Notes: a model not told the origin generated them from the letters alone. 64,000 nt of DNA from Bacteroidales bacterium (GCA_015654535.1 JAATGU010000043.1:1-64000); one strand, 5' to 3'; numbered from the stretch's first letter, positions 27,499-37,073 are shown. Made by a program: numbers and translations.

Positions 27499-29211
27499 AT
27501 GAAAAAGAATATATTATATTTTCTTGCTGTATCTTTAACGGTGTTAGCTGGTTGTCAAGATCCTGAATACGTCCTTTCTACGTCTAAGGATCAGGGGATT
27601 ACTCGTCTTGTCGTAAAGTTTACTACTGGTGATTATGCCGAAAAAACAGCTGTAGAGTATACAATTAGTGATGCATCTGCTGATGCATACGTGATACCAA
27701 TTCCTTGGTTTTATCCCGAAAGCAGTGATAATGAGACTACAGAATATATGTCGGCAATGAAAGTTGAAGCTAATTTAACTAACAATTATTCAATTCAACC
27801 TATTTTGGGTATTCTTGATCTTACAAAGGATAATTACTTTACTTTGGCAGATCCTGATGGCGGGAAAAGGAAGATTTCAATAAGAGGAGAAAGAACTAAA
27901 TCTGACGCATGTAGCTTATTAGCCTTCTCTATAACTGATCCCGCTCTGACTGGTATTATTGATCAGGATAAGCAAACAATTTCAATTATTAGTTTAGATG
28001 ATTTATCTTCTTGCTTGGTCAACTATACTTTGTCTGCCCATGCTACAATTTCTCCAGATCCGGCCGTAACACCTATTAATTATAATAATCCGGTTGAATT
28101 CACAGTTATGGCCCATAATGGAACTTCAAAGAAAGTATATACAGTCCAGAAAGAAATTCCTCTTAAGATTGGATTTGGTTTCCGTTCAGGCAGTCAGGTT
28201 AGTCTTTATGCTCTTGATGTTTCAACATTAGGTTTTCCTGCAGTATCTGTTAATACTGCTCCTTCACTAGCTGTTATAGGTAATAGTTTAGTTCTCAATT
28301 TTGGAGATGGAAGCACTCCAATTTATTTGAATAAGACAACGGGCGCTAAACAGGGAAACATTACTTTAGGCTCTGCCAGCGCTGCTGGATGTGTTGCTAG
28401 TGATGTGCATGGAACGATGCTTATTTGCAACCATGCTAATTCAGGTGAAAACTTTAAAGTTTATAAAACAAAGTCTGCAACAGCTTCTCCTACATTATTT
28501 TACTCATACGCAAATACTTCTGGATACCCAATTGGATCGAAAGTCTCGATACAAGGAGATCTGGATGGAAATGCAATTATTGTTGCCACTTGTGAAGGCA
28601 TTTCCGGAGTTTCTAGCTCGAGTAGTTTTGTTCGTTGGATTGTTAGCGGTGGAGTTATAGGTCAACCAGAAGTTGTTACTGCTAATGGGGTTAGTGCGTG
28701 GGGAGGAATTGATAACACTCCGAAGTTAGCTTATCGTAGCACAAATATATCAGATGGATATTTCTTAGGACATTATGATGGTGGAAATGATAATGTTTAT
28801 TTTGTGAATAGTAACACGAATTCACCAGTATCTTATTTAACCGGACAGAGTGATGGTAGCGGTTGGGGTATGGGTAATGGTATCTTGGATGTTAAAGAAT
28901 TTAATAGTGCTCGTTATATGGTACTTTATAGTGTAGCATATTTTCCAATGTGGGGAATGCCATCAGGTATTTATATGTACGATGTAACTAGTACTTCAAT
29001 GTTTACTAATGCTGCAGTAGACAATAGCCAAGCGCTGGCATTCAAGAACTCTTCAGTTACATCTTTTGACGGTGGTTCAGCTCCAGGTGATTCCAGAACA
29101 GGTGATGTTTTGTTATATCCTTCTTCTGATGGCTATAAACTCAATTTGTATTATATTGATAATACAAACAGGGTTGTAGGATGTTATGAATTTGATTGTA
29201 TTGATAAATAG
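27499..29211 (+). CDS. DUF5018-type lipoprotein, SusE/F-position
   Basis: 570 aa from the ATG at 27499 (ATG at 27493 also possible); the frame continues upstream into the susD end and that part is not used. Signal peptide with LAGC lipobox. The N-terminal 200 residues look like two Ig-like beta domains (AVEYTISDASADAYVIPIPW; VNYTLSAHATISP). The rest is beta-rich and could be a propeller-like or beta-sandwich ligand domain (LDVSTLGFPAV, GDLDGNAIIVATCEG, GGIDNTPKLAYRS). Proteins in this position after SusD usually bind glycan at the cell surface. DUF5018 is my best recollection of the family. Confidence 0.7.
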   Translation: MKKNILYFLAVSLTVLAGCQDPEYVLSTSKDQGITRLVVKFTTGDYAEKTAVEYTISDASADAYVIPIPWFYPESSDNETTEYMSAMKVEANLTNNYSIQPILGILDLTKDNYFTLADPDGGKRKISIRGERTKSDACSLLAFSITDPALTGIIDQDKQTISIISLDDLSSCLVNYTLSAHATISPDPAVTPINYNNPVEFTVMAHNGTSKKVYTVQKEIPLKIGFGFRSGSQVSLYALDVSTLGFPAVSVNTAPSLAVIGNSLVLNFGDGSTPIYLNKTTGAKQGNITLGSASAAGCVASDVHGTMLICNHANSGENFKVYKTKSATASPTLFYSYANTSGYPIGSKVSIQGDLDGNAIIVATCEGISGVSSSSSFVRWIVSGGVIGQPEVVTANGVSAWGGIDNTPKLAYRSTNISDGYFLGHYDGGNDNVYFVNSNTNSPVSYLTGQSDGSGWGMGNGILDVKEFNSARYMVLYSVAYFPMWGMPSGIYMYDVTSTSMFTNAAVDNSQALAFKNSSVTSFDGGSAPGDSRTGDVLLYPSSDGYKLNLYYIDNTNRVVGCYEFDCIDK

Positions 29212-29219
29212 CCTTTAAA

Positions 29220-29275
29220 ATCAAAGGATTTGTACTATCTGCTTACAGAAATATAGATCCTTTGATACACTTTTT
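29220..29275 (+). terminator. hairpin between binding/import genes and enzyme genes
   Basis: A perfect 10-bp inverted repeat, ATCAAAGGAT (29220-29229) and its complement (29257-29266), with a 27-nt loop and a TTTTT tract at 29271-29275. It sits just after the DUF5018 stop and before the phosphodiester glycosidase gene. It is probably a partial terminator or an mRNA 3'-end stabiliser that lowers enzyme-gene expression relative to susCD. Confidence 0.45.
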
Positions 29276-29294
29276 AATAATAGAGAGAAAAGAT

Positions 29295-30296
29295 ATGAAA
29301 AAAACATTATTTGTTTCTTTTATAATCGCATTTTTTTGCATTCCGCTGTTTTTGGCTTGTGAGAATGATGATAAAAGTATACCTGAATGGCCATGGGATA
29401 CGAGCACTGATGAAGATCCTAATGCCGATATTGTAGCTTTAGGGTGGACAAGAGTGAGTGATCTTGGTACGTTACCCGACTATTTGCAGGTATATAAATC
29501 ACCCGATCAGTTAGAAGGAAAAAAAGCGATAGCTTATATTGCTGTAGCTGATATGGCAAAGGCAACTTTTAGTGTGCTTGGTGAGGCTAAAGGAACTAAA
29601 ACACCTTCTGAATTTTATAGTGTAGAAAAGTCCTCTATTATTATAAATGGTGGATATTTCTGGGATGGAAGTTCTTTGAGTATGTTGTGCCGGGATGGAA
29701 AAATAATCAGCCCGAATAACCAGATTGAATATCGATCGGATGCTACAGTGCTTTATTATCCTACCCGTGGTGTGTTTGGTTTAATGAACGACGGCAGTTA
29801 TAAGGTTAATTGGATTTATACTAATAATGATGTAACTTATTCTTATCCTTTACCTGCAAAAAATAAATCAGGTGCATCTCCTCTGCAAATGCCATCGGCT
29901 GGTTTTCCTGAAGATGGTACAGTATGGGAAGCTAAAACGGCTATTGGTGCTGGTCCTGTTTTAATAAAAGACGGTGAATATGTAAATTCGTATATAGAAG
30001 AATTATTTGATAGTGATAGTGGTATCGGACCAGAGTCTAACAATCCTCGGACAGCTATAGGTATTACTAAAAGCGGTTTGATGATCTTTTTTGTTTGTGA
30101 AGGACGTAATATGACTCCAGGTGTTGTTGGCTTTACTCTTGATGAGGAAGCTAAGATTTTTCAGAGTTTTGGCTGTGTAGAAGCTTTAAACTTAGATGGA
30201 GGCGGTTCTTCATGTATGTTAATTAATGGGAAAGAAACAATTAAACCAAGTGATGGTAATCAGCGTCCAGTAGTTACTGCTGTTTCTCTTAAGTGA
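29295..30296 (+). CDS. phosphodiester glycosidase (NAGPA/DUF2233 family) lipoprotein
   Basis: 333 aa from the ATG at 29295. Lipoprotein signal ending FLAC (Cys22), a short linker with IPEWPW, then a DUF2233/NAGPA domain: SSIIINGGYFWDG, AIGAGPVLIKDG, NNPRTAIGITKSG and the C-terminal signature EALNLDGGGSSCML. The human relative is the uncovering enzyme that removes GlcNAc from GlcNAc-phosphate-mannose diesters on lysosomal enzymes. Bacterial members are thought to cleave sugar-phosphodiester bonds. This is the key clue that the cluster substrate may contain a phosphodiester. Predicted location is the outer membrane or periplasm. Confidence 0.85.
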   Translation: MKKTLFVSFIIAFFCIPLFLACENDDKSIPEWPWDTSTDEDPNADIVALGWTRVSDLGTLPDYLQVYKSPDQLEGKKAIAYIAVADMAKATFSVLGEAKGTKTPSEFYSVEKSSIIINGGYFWDGSSLSMLCRDGKIISPNNQIEYRSDATVLYYPTRGVFGLMNDGSYKVNWIYTNNDVTYSYPLPAKNKSGASPLQMPSAGFPEDGTVWEAKTAIGAGPVLIKDGEYVNSYIEELFDSDSGIGPESNNPRTAIGITKSGLMIFFVCEGRNMTPGVVGFTLDEEAKIFQSFGCVEALNLDGGGSSCMLINGKETIKPSDGNQRPVVTAVSLK

Positions 30297-30318
30297 TGAC
30301 TGACTTAATATATAAAGT

Positions 30319-31707
30319 ATGACAAAATTATTAGATCTATCTATTTTATGTTTGGGTACATTAGTGCTACCTCTGTTTTTTAGCTGTGGTAACAAAACAG
30401 AAATACCAGAATGGGAATGGCCGGATTCAACTAATGTTTCAGATACAGCAATTAAGCCTCGCTACATTTGGATTGATGCTGCAGCAAACTTCCCTGATTA
30501 TGCAAATAGTCAGGATAATATCCGTAGAGATCTGACCAAGGTGAAGGATACGGGTTTTACAGATATTGTTGTTGATGTACGTCCTACTATGGGAGATGTA
30601 CTCTTTAAAACCAGTGTGGTAGATCAGGTGAAGAAACTTGATGTATGGGAAGGAAATCAATATAAGTTTTATGAACGTACGGCAAGTTGGGATTATCTTC
30701 AGGCATTTATAGATATTGGTCACGAGTTAGGACTAAAAGTTCATGCTGCTATTAATACTTTTGTAGGAGGAAATAGATATCTTTATGGTTTAGGTGATTC
30801 TCAAGGTCTGCTCTTCCGTGATTCGTCAAAGAAAGAATGGGGCACAACATTGAATCTCACTACAGGGCTTGTTAATGTTATGGATGTGTCGGACGATACG
30901 TATACTACCAAGTTTCTGAATCCGGTGAATGAGGATGTACAGAACTTTATTCTTACTTTATTGGGTGATTTGGCAAAATATAATGTAGATGGTATCTTTC
31001 TCGATCGTTGCCGTTTCGATGATTTAACCAGTGATTTCTCTGATTATACCAAACTGAAATTTGAGCAATATATTGGTGAGAAGGTAACAAACTTTCCCAA
31101 TAATGTGGTAGTTTCTGGAACAGAGGCTTATTCTCTTCCTCCCACTCTTCCCAAATATTTTAAGAAATGGTTGGAATTTCGTGCAAAAAACATTCATGAC
31201 TTTGTTGTTAAAGCTCGGACTACAGTTAAATCAGTTAATTCTAAGATTCAATTTGGTGTATATGTAGGCGGATGGTATTCCACTTACTATGACTCGGGAG
31301 TGAATTGGGCAAGTCCTAAATTCGATACAGCTGCTAAGTTTCCTCAATGGGCCACTGCTGATTATAAAAATTATGGGTATGCAGATCATTTTGACTTTAT
31401 GTTAATTGGCGCTTATGCTGCTGCTGATCAGATCTATGGAAGTGGTGAATGGAATGTGCAAGGATTTTGTAAAAATGCAAAAGCACTTTTAATGGGAGAT
31501 ACAAAGTTTGCAGGAGGCCCTGATGTAGGTAACTGGAGCGTCCCAGCCGGGACAGATGTGACTACTGCCGTTACTAATACAGTTGATGCTTGCATCAATT
31601 CAGGGGATGGTTATTTCTTGTTCGATATTATTCATGTAAAGAAGTATGTGTATTGGCCTTATTTAAAAAACGGCATAGATAAATATCTTAGTACTACAAC
31701 TAAATAA
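30319..31707 (+). CDS. GHL10/DUF187-type glycoside-hydrolase-like lipoprotein (copy 1)
   Basis: 462 aa. Lipoprotein signal ending FFSC (Cys23), then the linker EIPEWEWPDS, then a TIM-barrel of the glycosyl-hydrolase-like 10 group (PF02638 type): IWIDAAANFPDY at strand 1, FTDIVVDVRPTMGDVLF, LGLKVHAAINTFVGG, and YNVDGIFLDRCRFDD, whose Asp residues after strand 4-5 are the likely active-site region. The C-terminal part holds VYVGGWYSTYYDSGVNW and GYFLFDIIHV. It matches copy 2 at 34255-35577 along its length. No activity is firmly known to me for this group. Confidence 0.8.
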   Translation: MTKLLDLSILCLGTLVLPLFFSCGNKTEIPEWEWPDSTNVSDTAIKPRYIWIDAAANFPDYANSQDNIRRDLTKVKDTGFTDIVVDVRPTMGDVLFKTSVVDQVKKLDVWEGNQYKFYERTASWDYLQAFIDIGHELGLKVHAAINTFVGGNRYLYGLGDSQGLLFRDSSKKEWGTTLNLTTGLVNVMDVSDDTYTTKFLNPVNEDVQNFILTLLGDLAKYNVDGIFLDRCRFDDLTSDFSDYTKLKFEQYIGEKVTNFPNNVVVSGTEAYSLPPTLPKYFKKWLEFRAKNIHDFVVKARTTVKSVNSKIQFGVYVGGWYSTYYDSGVNWASPKFDTAAKFPQWATADYKNYGYADHFDFMLIGAYAAADQIYGSGEWNVQGFCKNAKALLMGDTKFAGGPDVGNWSVPAGTDVTTAVTNTVDACINSGDGYFLFDIIHVKKYVYWPYLKNGIDKYLSTTTK

Positions 31708-31736
31708 ATAAAATAGGATGTTTGTCCTTCAATCTG

Positions 31737-32741
31737 ATGAAAGAAAATATATATTTAATAAAACAGAGTTATAAACAGTTATTGTGCTGTTTGTTATTGG
31801 TTGTTTGCGTTGCTTTACCTTTGGCAGCCAAACCAATTTTAAAATTTACTAATCATAAATTTAAAATTGTGCAGTTTACGGATTTGCATTGGGTCAATTC
31901 TCCTGAATACAAGAAAGGTAATGACAGCACTCTTTGTCTAATAAAAGAGATGCTAAAGATAGAAAAGCCCGATCTTGTGGTTTTTACCGGAGATGTTGTT
32001 GTCGCAGGAAAAGCCGTTGAGAGTTGGAAAGATATTATACAACCACTGAATGATTTAAAAGTTCCTTTTGCTGTGGCGTTTGGTAACCATGATACAGAGA
32101 CTGACATAACTAAAAAAGAGGCTCTAAAGGTTATTCAAACCAGCCCTTATAACCTTACTTATAGTGATGATGGTGTCACTGATGGCATAGGAAATTGTGC
32201 ATTACCTATAAAGTCATACGATGGGAGATCGGATAAGTGGATATTATACTTGTTTGATTCTCATTCTTATCCTAAAGATTCTATTTGGGGGAGTTATGAT
32301 TGGATAAAGAATAGCCAGATTCAGTGGTATCGCTCAACAAGTGCAAAATATACCCGGAAAAATGGAGCTCCACTTCCTTCTGTTGCATTTTTCCATATTC
32401 CGCTACCAGAGTATGAATATATCCGTAATCAACAAGCAACAATCGGAAATAAAACAGAGCAGGTTTGCTCTCCGTTTTATAATAGTGGCTTATTTACTTC
32501 ATTCATAGAAATGGGGGATATTTCAGGTGTGTTTGTTGGGCATGATCATAATAATGATTTCGCAGGGATACTTGCTAAAATCTGTTTGGCTTATGGACGA
32601 AAGACTGGCTATAATTCCGCATATAAGGAAATACTTGAAAGAGGAGCCCGGATAATAGAATTGGATGAAAAAGAAAATAAATTTAGTACCTATATCAGAA
32701 CACTAAGTGGAACGAGCTTTTTTATGACCTATAAAAGATAA
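31737..32741 (+). CDS. calcineurin-like metallophosphoesterase, exported
   Basis: 334 aa from the ATG at 31737 (an in-frame TTG lies at 31722). An N-terminal hydrophobic stretch LLCCLLLVVCVALPLAA is followed by KFKIVQFTDLHW, LVVFTGDVVVAG, VAFGNHDTE, FFHIPLPEY and VFVGHDHNND. These are the metal-binding motifs (D-x-H, GD, GNHD, H, GHxH-like) of the Icc/purple-acid-phosphatase-like superfamily. In the last motif GHDHNND keeps both histidines. It probably removes phosphate from, or cleaves a phosphodiester in, the glycan products in the periplasm; this is inference from the neighbours. Confidence 0.85.
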   Translation: MKENIYLIKQSYKQLLCCLLLVVCVALPLAAKPILKFTNHKFKIVQFTDLHWVNSPEYKKGNDSTLCLIKEMLKIEKPDLVVFTGDVVVAGKAVESWKDIIQPLNDLKVPFAVAFGNHDTETDITKKEALKVIQTSPYNLTYSDDGVTDGIGNCALPIKSYDGRSDKWILYLFDSHSYPKDSIWGSYDWIKNSQIQWYRSTSAKYTRKNGAPLPSVAFFHIPLPEYEYIRNQQATIGNKTEQVCSPFYNSGLFTSFIEMGDISGVFVGHDHNNDFAGILAKICLAYGRKTGYNSAYKEILERGARIIELDEKENKFSTYIRTLSGTSFFMTYKR

Positions 32742-32803
32742 TTTCAAAGTATAAATTCATAATAACAGTACCTTTTAAAAGAATACATATTTTAATTGAT
32801 AAA

Positions 32804-34222
32804 ATGAAAAAGACTTTAAAAATCATACTATATACATTCCTGTTTGTTTTTCCATCATTACAAGCAAAGGTTATTTTACCTTCTATCTTTGGGGATAATA
32901 TGGTAATGCAACAACAATCGGACGTGCATATCCATGGAAAAGCAACTGCCGGAAAGAATGTATCTTTGAGTATCTCTTGGGAGAAGACTAAAATTATAAC
33001 CAAAAGTAACAGAGTGGGAGAGTGGAAAGCTATCATTCGTACGCCTTCTGCCGGAGGTCCTTATAATATATCTATATCTGACGGGGAAGTATTAGTGCTG
33101 AAAAATATTCTTATTGGGGAAGTTTGGTTTTGTTCAGGTCAGTCAAATATGGAGATGCCTGTGAAGGGCTTTCGTGGACAGCCTGTTCTAGGTTCACAAT
33201 CTTATATTGTTGCTGCGGATTCTCATCGCCCGCTACGCTTATTTACGGTAAAGAATGATTGGAGTACCACTCCTAAGGAAGATGTAGAAGGACATTGGTC
33301 AGAGAGTTCCCCGAAGGAAGTATCTGTTTTCAGTGCTACTGCTTATTTTTTTGGTGAGCAACTCCAAAAAACACTGGGAATACCTGTTGGTCTGATTCAT
33401 TGTTCTTGGAGTGCTTCAAAAATAGAGGCATGGATGGATAAAGAAACCCTTTCCCGTTTTCCCGAAGTAGACCTGTCTGTGCTGAATAATAAAGAGTTTG
33501 GCTATCCTAATGGTACGCCTACCTTATTGCACAATGCCATGGTGAAACCTTTGGAAGGTTTTCCTGTGAAAGGAGTTGTTTGGTATCAGGGAGAAGCGAA
33601 TAGTGACAATCCTGTTTTGTATAAAAAACTATTTCCCGCTTTGGTATCTCAATGGAGAGCTTTTTTCCGCTCACCCGATCTTCCTTTCTATTATGTACAG
33701 ATCGCTCCTTGGCAATCTGGAGGGAAGGATGAACTGGATTGGGCATGGTTCAGGCAATGTCAGTTAGAGCTGATGAAAGAAGTTCCTAATGTGGGAATGG
33801 TGACTACAACCGATGCAGGGAGTGAGAAGTTTATTCATCCACCTTATAAAATAAAAGTGGGGCAACGATTGGCTTATTGGGCTTTGGCCAAAACTTATGG
33901 TGTAGAAGGTATAGCCTATAGTGGTCCTATTTATAATCATTGTAGTTTGAAAGATAAGGTTGTAGAAATTCAGTTTGACTATGGAGAAGATGGCTTGACA
34001 CCAGAGAATGAAGAATTGAAAGGCTTTGAGATTGCTGGAACAGATGGAAAGTTTCTTCCGGCACATGCGGAGATTATTAACGGATCATCTGCCGTGAAGG
34101 TATGGAATAATGACGTACCTGTCCCTACAGAAGTTCGTTACTGTTTCCATAATTATATAGAAGGTAATTTTTATAATAATGCGGGTTTGCCAGCCTCTCC
34201 CTTTAGAGCGATAGTGAAGTGA
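32804..34222 (+). CDS. sialate-O-acetylesterase-like carbohydrate esterase (SASA domain)
   Basis: 472 aa with a Sec signal ending near QAK at 20-22. A beta-sandwich domain (LPSIFGDNMVMQQQSDVHIHG, typical N-terminus) leads to the SGNH-like SASA esterase: GEVWFCSGQSNMEMP with nucleophile Ser114, VVWYQGEAN (oxyanion block III), and EKFIHPPYKIKVGQRLA with the catalytic His. It removes O-acetyl groups from sugars in the periplasm. The name sialate is inherited from the family; no sialidase is present in the window, so another O-acetylated sugar is just as likely. Confidence 0.87.
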   Translation: MKKTLKIILYTFLFVFPSLQAKVILPSIFGDNMVMQQQSDVHIHGKATAGKNVSLSISWEKTKIITKSNRVGEWKAIIRTPSAGGPYNISISDGEVLVLKNILIGEVWFCSGQSNMEMPVKGFRGQPVLGSQSYIVAADSHRPLRLFTVKNDWSTTPKEDVEGHWSESSPKEVSVFSATAYFFGEQLQKTLGIPVGLIHCSWSASKIEAWMDKETLSRFPEVDLSVLNNKEFGYPNGTPTLLHNAMVKPLEGFPVKGVVWYQGEANSDNPVLYKKLFPALVSQWRAFFRSPDLPFYYVQIAPWQSGGKDELDWAWFRQCQLELMKEVPNVGMVTTTDAGSEKFIHPPYKIKVGQRLAYWALAKTYGVEGIAYSGPIYNHCSLKDKVVEIQFDYGEDGLTPENEELKGFEIAGTDGKFLPAHAEIINGSSAVKVWNNDVPVPTEVRYCFHNYIEGNFYNNAGLPASPFRAIVK

Positions 34223-34254
34223 TAAAATAATAAATGAACTAACAAATAATATAA

Positions 34255-35577
34255 ATGAAGAAGGTAACGTTTTTTATAGTAATGCTTTTTTCTGTGGCGC
34301 TAGTAAGCTATGGAGCAACAAAGAAAAAAGGAGCAAAGGAAAAATGTGCTTTAATGTGGTTTGATGCTGAGGCTAATTTTGCTCGTTTCAGCCATCCTGA
34401 TTCTATTGATTTCTATTTAAAGAAAATCAAATCATTGGGTTTTACTCATGCTATTGTGGATATTCGTCCCATCACCGGAGAAGTTCTTTACGAAAGTGCT
34501 TATGCTCCCCGCATGGAAGAGTGGCATGGAGATAGGAGAGGCAATTTTGATTATCTGGCACATTTTATAAAGAAAGCACATGAATTGGGCATAGAAGTGC
34601 ATGCTGCACTGAATGTATTCTCTGCCGGACATAATTATTTTGATCGTGGTCCTATCTACTCCAATCATCCGGAATGGGCTTCTATGGTTTATACTCCAGA
34701 TAAAGGTATCATCCCTATTACACAACAAAAGGAGAAATATGCTGCTATGATCAATCCTATTAATCAGGATTTTCAAAAAAATATTCTTAATATACTTAAA
34801 GAAGTAGTGAGAAAATATCCTGATCTGGATGGAATAATGCTCGATAGAGTACGTTATGATGGTATCTCTGCTGACTTTTCTGATTTATCCCGTAGCAAGT
34901 TTGAAGCATATATTGGTGAGAAAATTGCTCATTTTCCTACTGATATTTTTGAATGGAAAAAGGATGCTGAAGGAAAAGACTATCCCGCGCGTGGAAAGTA
35001 TTTTATGAAATGGATTGAGTGGAGAACGAAAAATATCTATGATTTTATGGCTCTTGCCCGTAAAGAAGTGAAGTCTGTGAATAAAAATATCTCTTTTGGG
35101 ACCTATACCGGCGCTTGGTATCCTTCTTATTATGAAGTAGGGGTGAACTTTGCAAGTAAAAAGTATGATCCAAGCAAGGATTTTGATTGGGCCACACCTG
35201 CCTATAAAAATTATGCTTATGGAGATCTGATGGATTTGTATGCTACTGGAAATTATTATACCGACATTACGAAAGAAGAGTATCATAAAAAAAATCGTAG
35301 CGTGCGGAATGAAACCGATAGTCAGCCTCAATCTGGAATCTGGTACTGTGTGGAAGGTTCTTGTGAAAAACTGAGAGGTATTCTGAAAGAAAATAAATTC
35401 ATGGGAGGGATCTTGGTCGATCAGTTTTATACTGATCCTTCAAAACTTTCAAAAGCGATTGAGATGAACTTAAAAGCTTCTGATGGTTTAATGGTATTTG
35501 ATATTGTGCATATCATTAATAAGAATTTGTGGAAAGAAGTAGAAGATGGAATGAGAGATGGTGGAGCTTTGAAATAA
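34255..35577 (+). CDS. GHL10/DUF187-type glycoside-hydrolase-like protein (copy 2)
   Basis: 440 aa with an ordinary Sec signal (MKKVTFFIVMLFSVALVSYGA) instead of the lipobox seen in copy 1. The barrel landmarks repeat: LMWFDAEANFARF, FTHAIVDIRPITGEVLY, LGIEVHAALNVFSAG, DLDGIMLDRVRYDG, FGTYTGAWYPSYYEVGVNF, LYATGNYY and DGLMVFDIVHI. Copy 1 is predicted to be lipid-anchored and copy 2 periplasmic, suggesting division of labour across the envelope. It follows the esterase gene by 32 bp and precedes the DUF5009 gene by 20 bp. Confidence 0.8.
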   Translation: MKKVTFFIVMLFSVALVSYGATKKKGAKEKCALMWFDAEANFARFSHPDSIDFYLKKIKSLGFTHAIVDIRPITGEVLYESAYAPRMEEWHGDRRGNFDYLAHFIKKAHELGIEVHAALNVFSAGHNYFDRGPIYSNHPEWASMVYTPDKGIIPITQQKEKYAAMINPINQDFQKNILNILKEVVRKYPDLDGIMLDRVRYDGISADFSDLSRSKFEAYIGEKIAHFPTDIFEWKKDAEGKDYPARGKYFMKWIEWRTKNIYDFMALARKEVKSVNKNISFGTYTGAWYPSYYEVGVNFASKKYDPSKDFDWATPAYKNYAYGDLMDLYATGNYYTDITKEEYHKKNRSVRNETDSQPQSGIWYCVEGSCEKLRGILKENKFMGGILVDQFYTDPSKLSKAIEMNLKASDGLMVFDIVHIINKNLWKEVEDGMRDGGALK

Positions 35578-35597
35578 TAAATTAAAAATTGAAAAAG

Positions 35598-37007
35598 ATG
35601 AATCAAAGAGCTTACGCTTTGGACGCACTTCGGGGATATGCTATTATTACGATGGTATTGTCGGCAACCATTGCTTTTGGAATTCTTCCTGCGTGGATGT
35701 ATCATGCTCAGGAACCACCTCCTAGTCATGTATTTAATCCTGCTTTGCCGGGATTAACATGGGTCGATTTAGTCTTTCCCTTTTTCCTTTTTGCCATGGG
35801 AGCTGCTTTTCCCTTTTCGATAGGGAAAAGAATTGAAAGAGGAGAAAACCAAATCCGTTTGGTATGGGATGCTGTTAAAAGAGGATTACAGCTTACTTTC
35901 TTTGCGATCTTTATTCAGCATTTTTATCCGTATGTGCTAAGTTCTCCTCAGGATGCTCGTTCCTGGGGATTGGCTCTTCTTGCTTTTGCTTTACTTTTTC
36001 CAATGTTTATGCGGATACCTTTGAAAATGCCTGCTTGGGCACATATAGGTATTAAACTCCTGGCGTATTTACTGGCTTTCGTACTGATGATTACTGTGAA
36101 GTATGCGGAGGGGAGAACCTGGAGTCTGGGTTTTAGTAACATTATTATTTTGTTGTTAGCCAATATGGCTGTCTTTGGTTCTATTCTCTATATCCTTACC
36201 CGGAAGAATCGTTGGGCAAGGATTGCTGTTTTGATTGTTTTTATGGCTATCTCCTTATCTGCCGGAACAGAAGGATCCTGGGCACAGGCCGTATTCAATT
36301 TCACTCCTTTTCCATGGATGTATAAGTTTTCTTATTTAAAATATCTTTTCATTGTGGTTCCTGGTAGCATTGCCGGAGAATACCTGATGGAATGGATGAT
36401 TCGTAGAAGTAAAGAAGTTGCTTTACCCGTAGTAAGTGACCGCCGACTTTCAGTTCCTTTTCTAATATTGACAATAGGCCTCATTATAATAAATCTCTAT
36501 TTTTTGGAATCTAGATTGTTAGTGGCTAATTTGATTGTAACCGCTTCTTTTTTAACTGTTGGATGTTATTTATTGAAGGATGCGAAGAGTAACTATCAAA
36601 AATTGTGGAAAGATCTATTTTATGCTGGTTCTTATCTATTGATTCTTGGACTTTGTTTTGAGTCCTATGAAGGAGGAATTAAAAAAGATCCTTCCACATA
36701 TAGTTATTACTTTGTAACTTCCGGACTGGCATTTATGGCATTGCTGGCTCTCAACATTCTCTGTGATTTTTACGGATATGTGCGTTCTACAAAGTTCTTG
36801 GTGATGTCGGGGCAGAACCCGATGATTGCCTATGCTGCTGGAGATTTGTTGATTATGCCAGTTGCTAGTCTTTTGGGAATCACCCCTCTTCTTTCTTACT
36901 TCTCCGTCAATCCCTGGTTGGGATTTCTCAGAGGAGTGATCATTACCGCGATAGCAGTTCTGGTAACTATGTTTTTTACTCGCATCAAGTGGTTTTGGAG
37001 AACCTAA
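35598..37007 (+). CDS. DUF5009/HGSNAT-like multi-pass membrane acyltransferase
   Basis: 469 aa from the ATG at 35598 (TTG at 35589 is upstream in frame), with about 11 membrane helices. The start LDALRGYAIITMVLSATIAF and the following LTWVDLVFPFFLFAMGAAFPFSIGKR match the DUF5009/YeiB-like group related to heparan-alpha-glucosaminide N-acetyltransferase, which passes acetyl groups across the membrane to glucosamine residues. In a glycan locus that also has an acetylesterase and an AGE epimerase, it may N-acetylate a free amino sugar in the periplasm; this is inference. It is the last gene of the tightly spaced run. Confidence 0.78.
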   Translation: MNQRAYALDALRGYAIITMVLSATIAFGILPAWMYHAQEPPPSHVFNPALPGLTWVDLVFPFFLFAMGAAFPFSIGKRIERGENQIRLVWDAVKRGLQLTFFAIFIQHFYPYVLSSPQDARSWGLALLAFALLFPMFMRIPLKMPAWAHIGIKLLAYLLAFVLMITVKYAEGRTWSLGFSNIIILLLANMAVFGSILYILTRKNRWARIAVLIVFMAISLSAGTEGSWAQAVFNFTPFPWMYKFSYLKYLFIVVPGSIAGEYLMEWMIRRSKEVALPVVSDRRLSVPFLILTIGLIIINLYFLESRLLVANLIVTASFLTVGCYLLKDAKSNYQKLWKDLFYAGSYLLILGLCFESYEGGIKKDPSTYSYYFVTSGLAFMALLALNILCDFYGYVRSTKFLVMSGQNPMIAYAAGDLLIMPVASLLGITPLLSYFSVNPWLGFLRGVIITAIAVLVTMFFTRIKWFWRT

Positions 37008-37073
37008 ATAATTTTGATGGCATTTCTATTTACATTTCTGATTAATGTAATATAAATGCGAAAAGGATTTGTT

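Noticed and set aside
32804..34222. Reading the first glycan locus as a sialic acid (nan) operon
   Set aside because: The SASA esterase, AGE epimerase, ROK and porter fit, but there is no sialidase, no Neu5Ac lyase (NanA/NanL) and no NanT-type transporter signature, so sialic acid is not supported.
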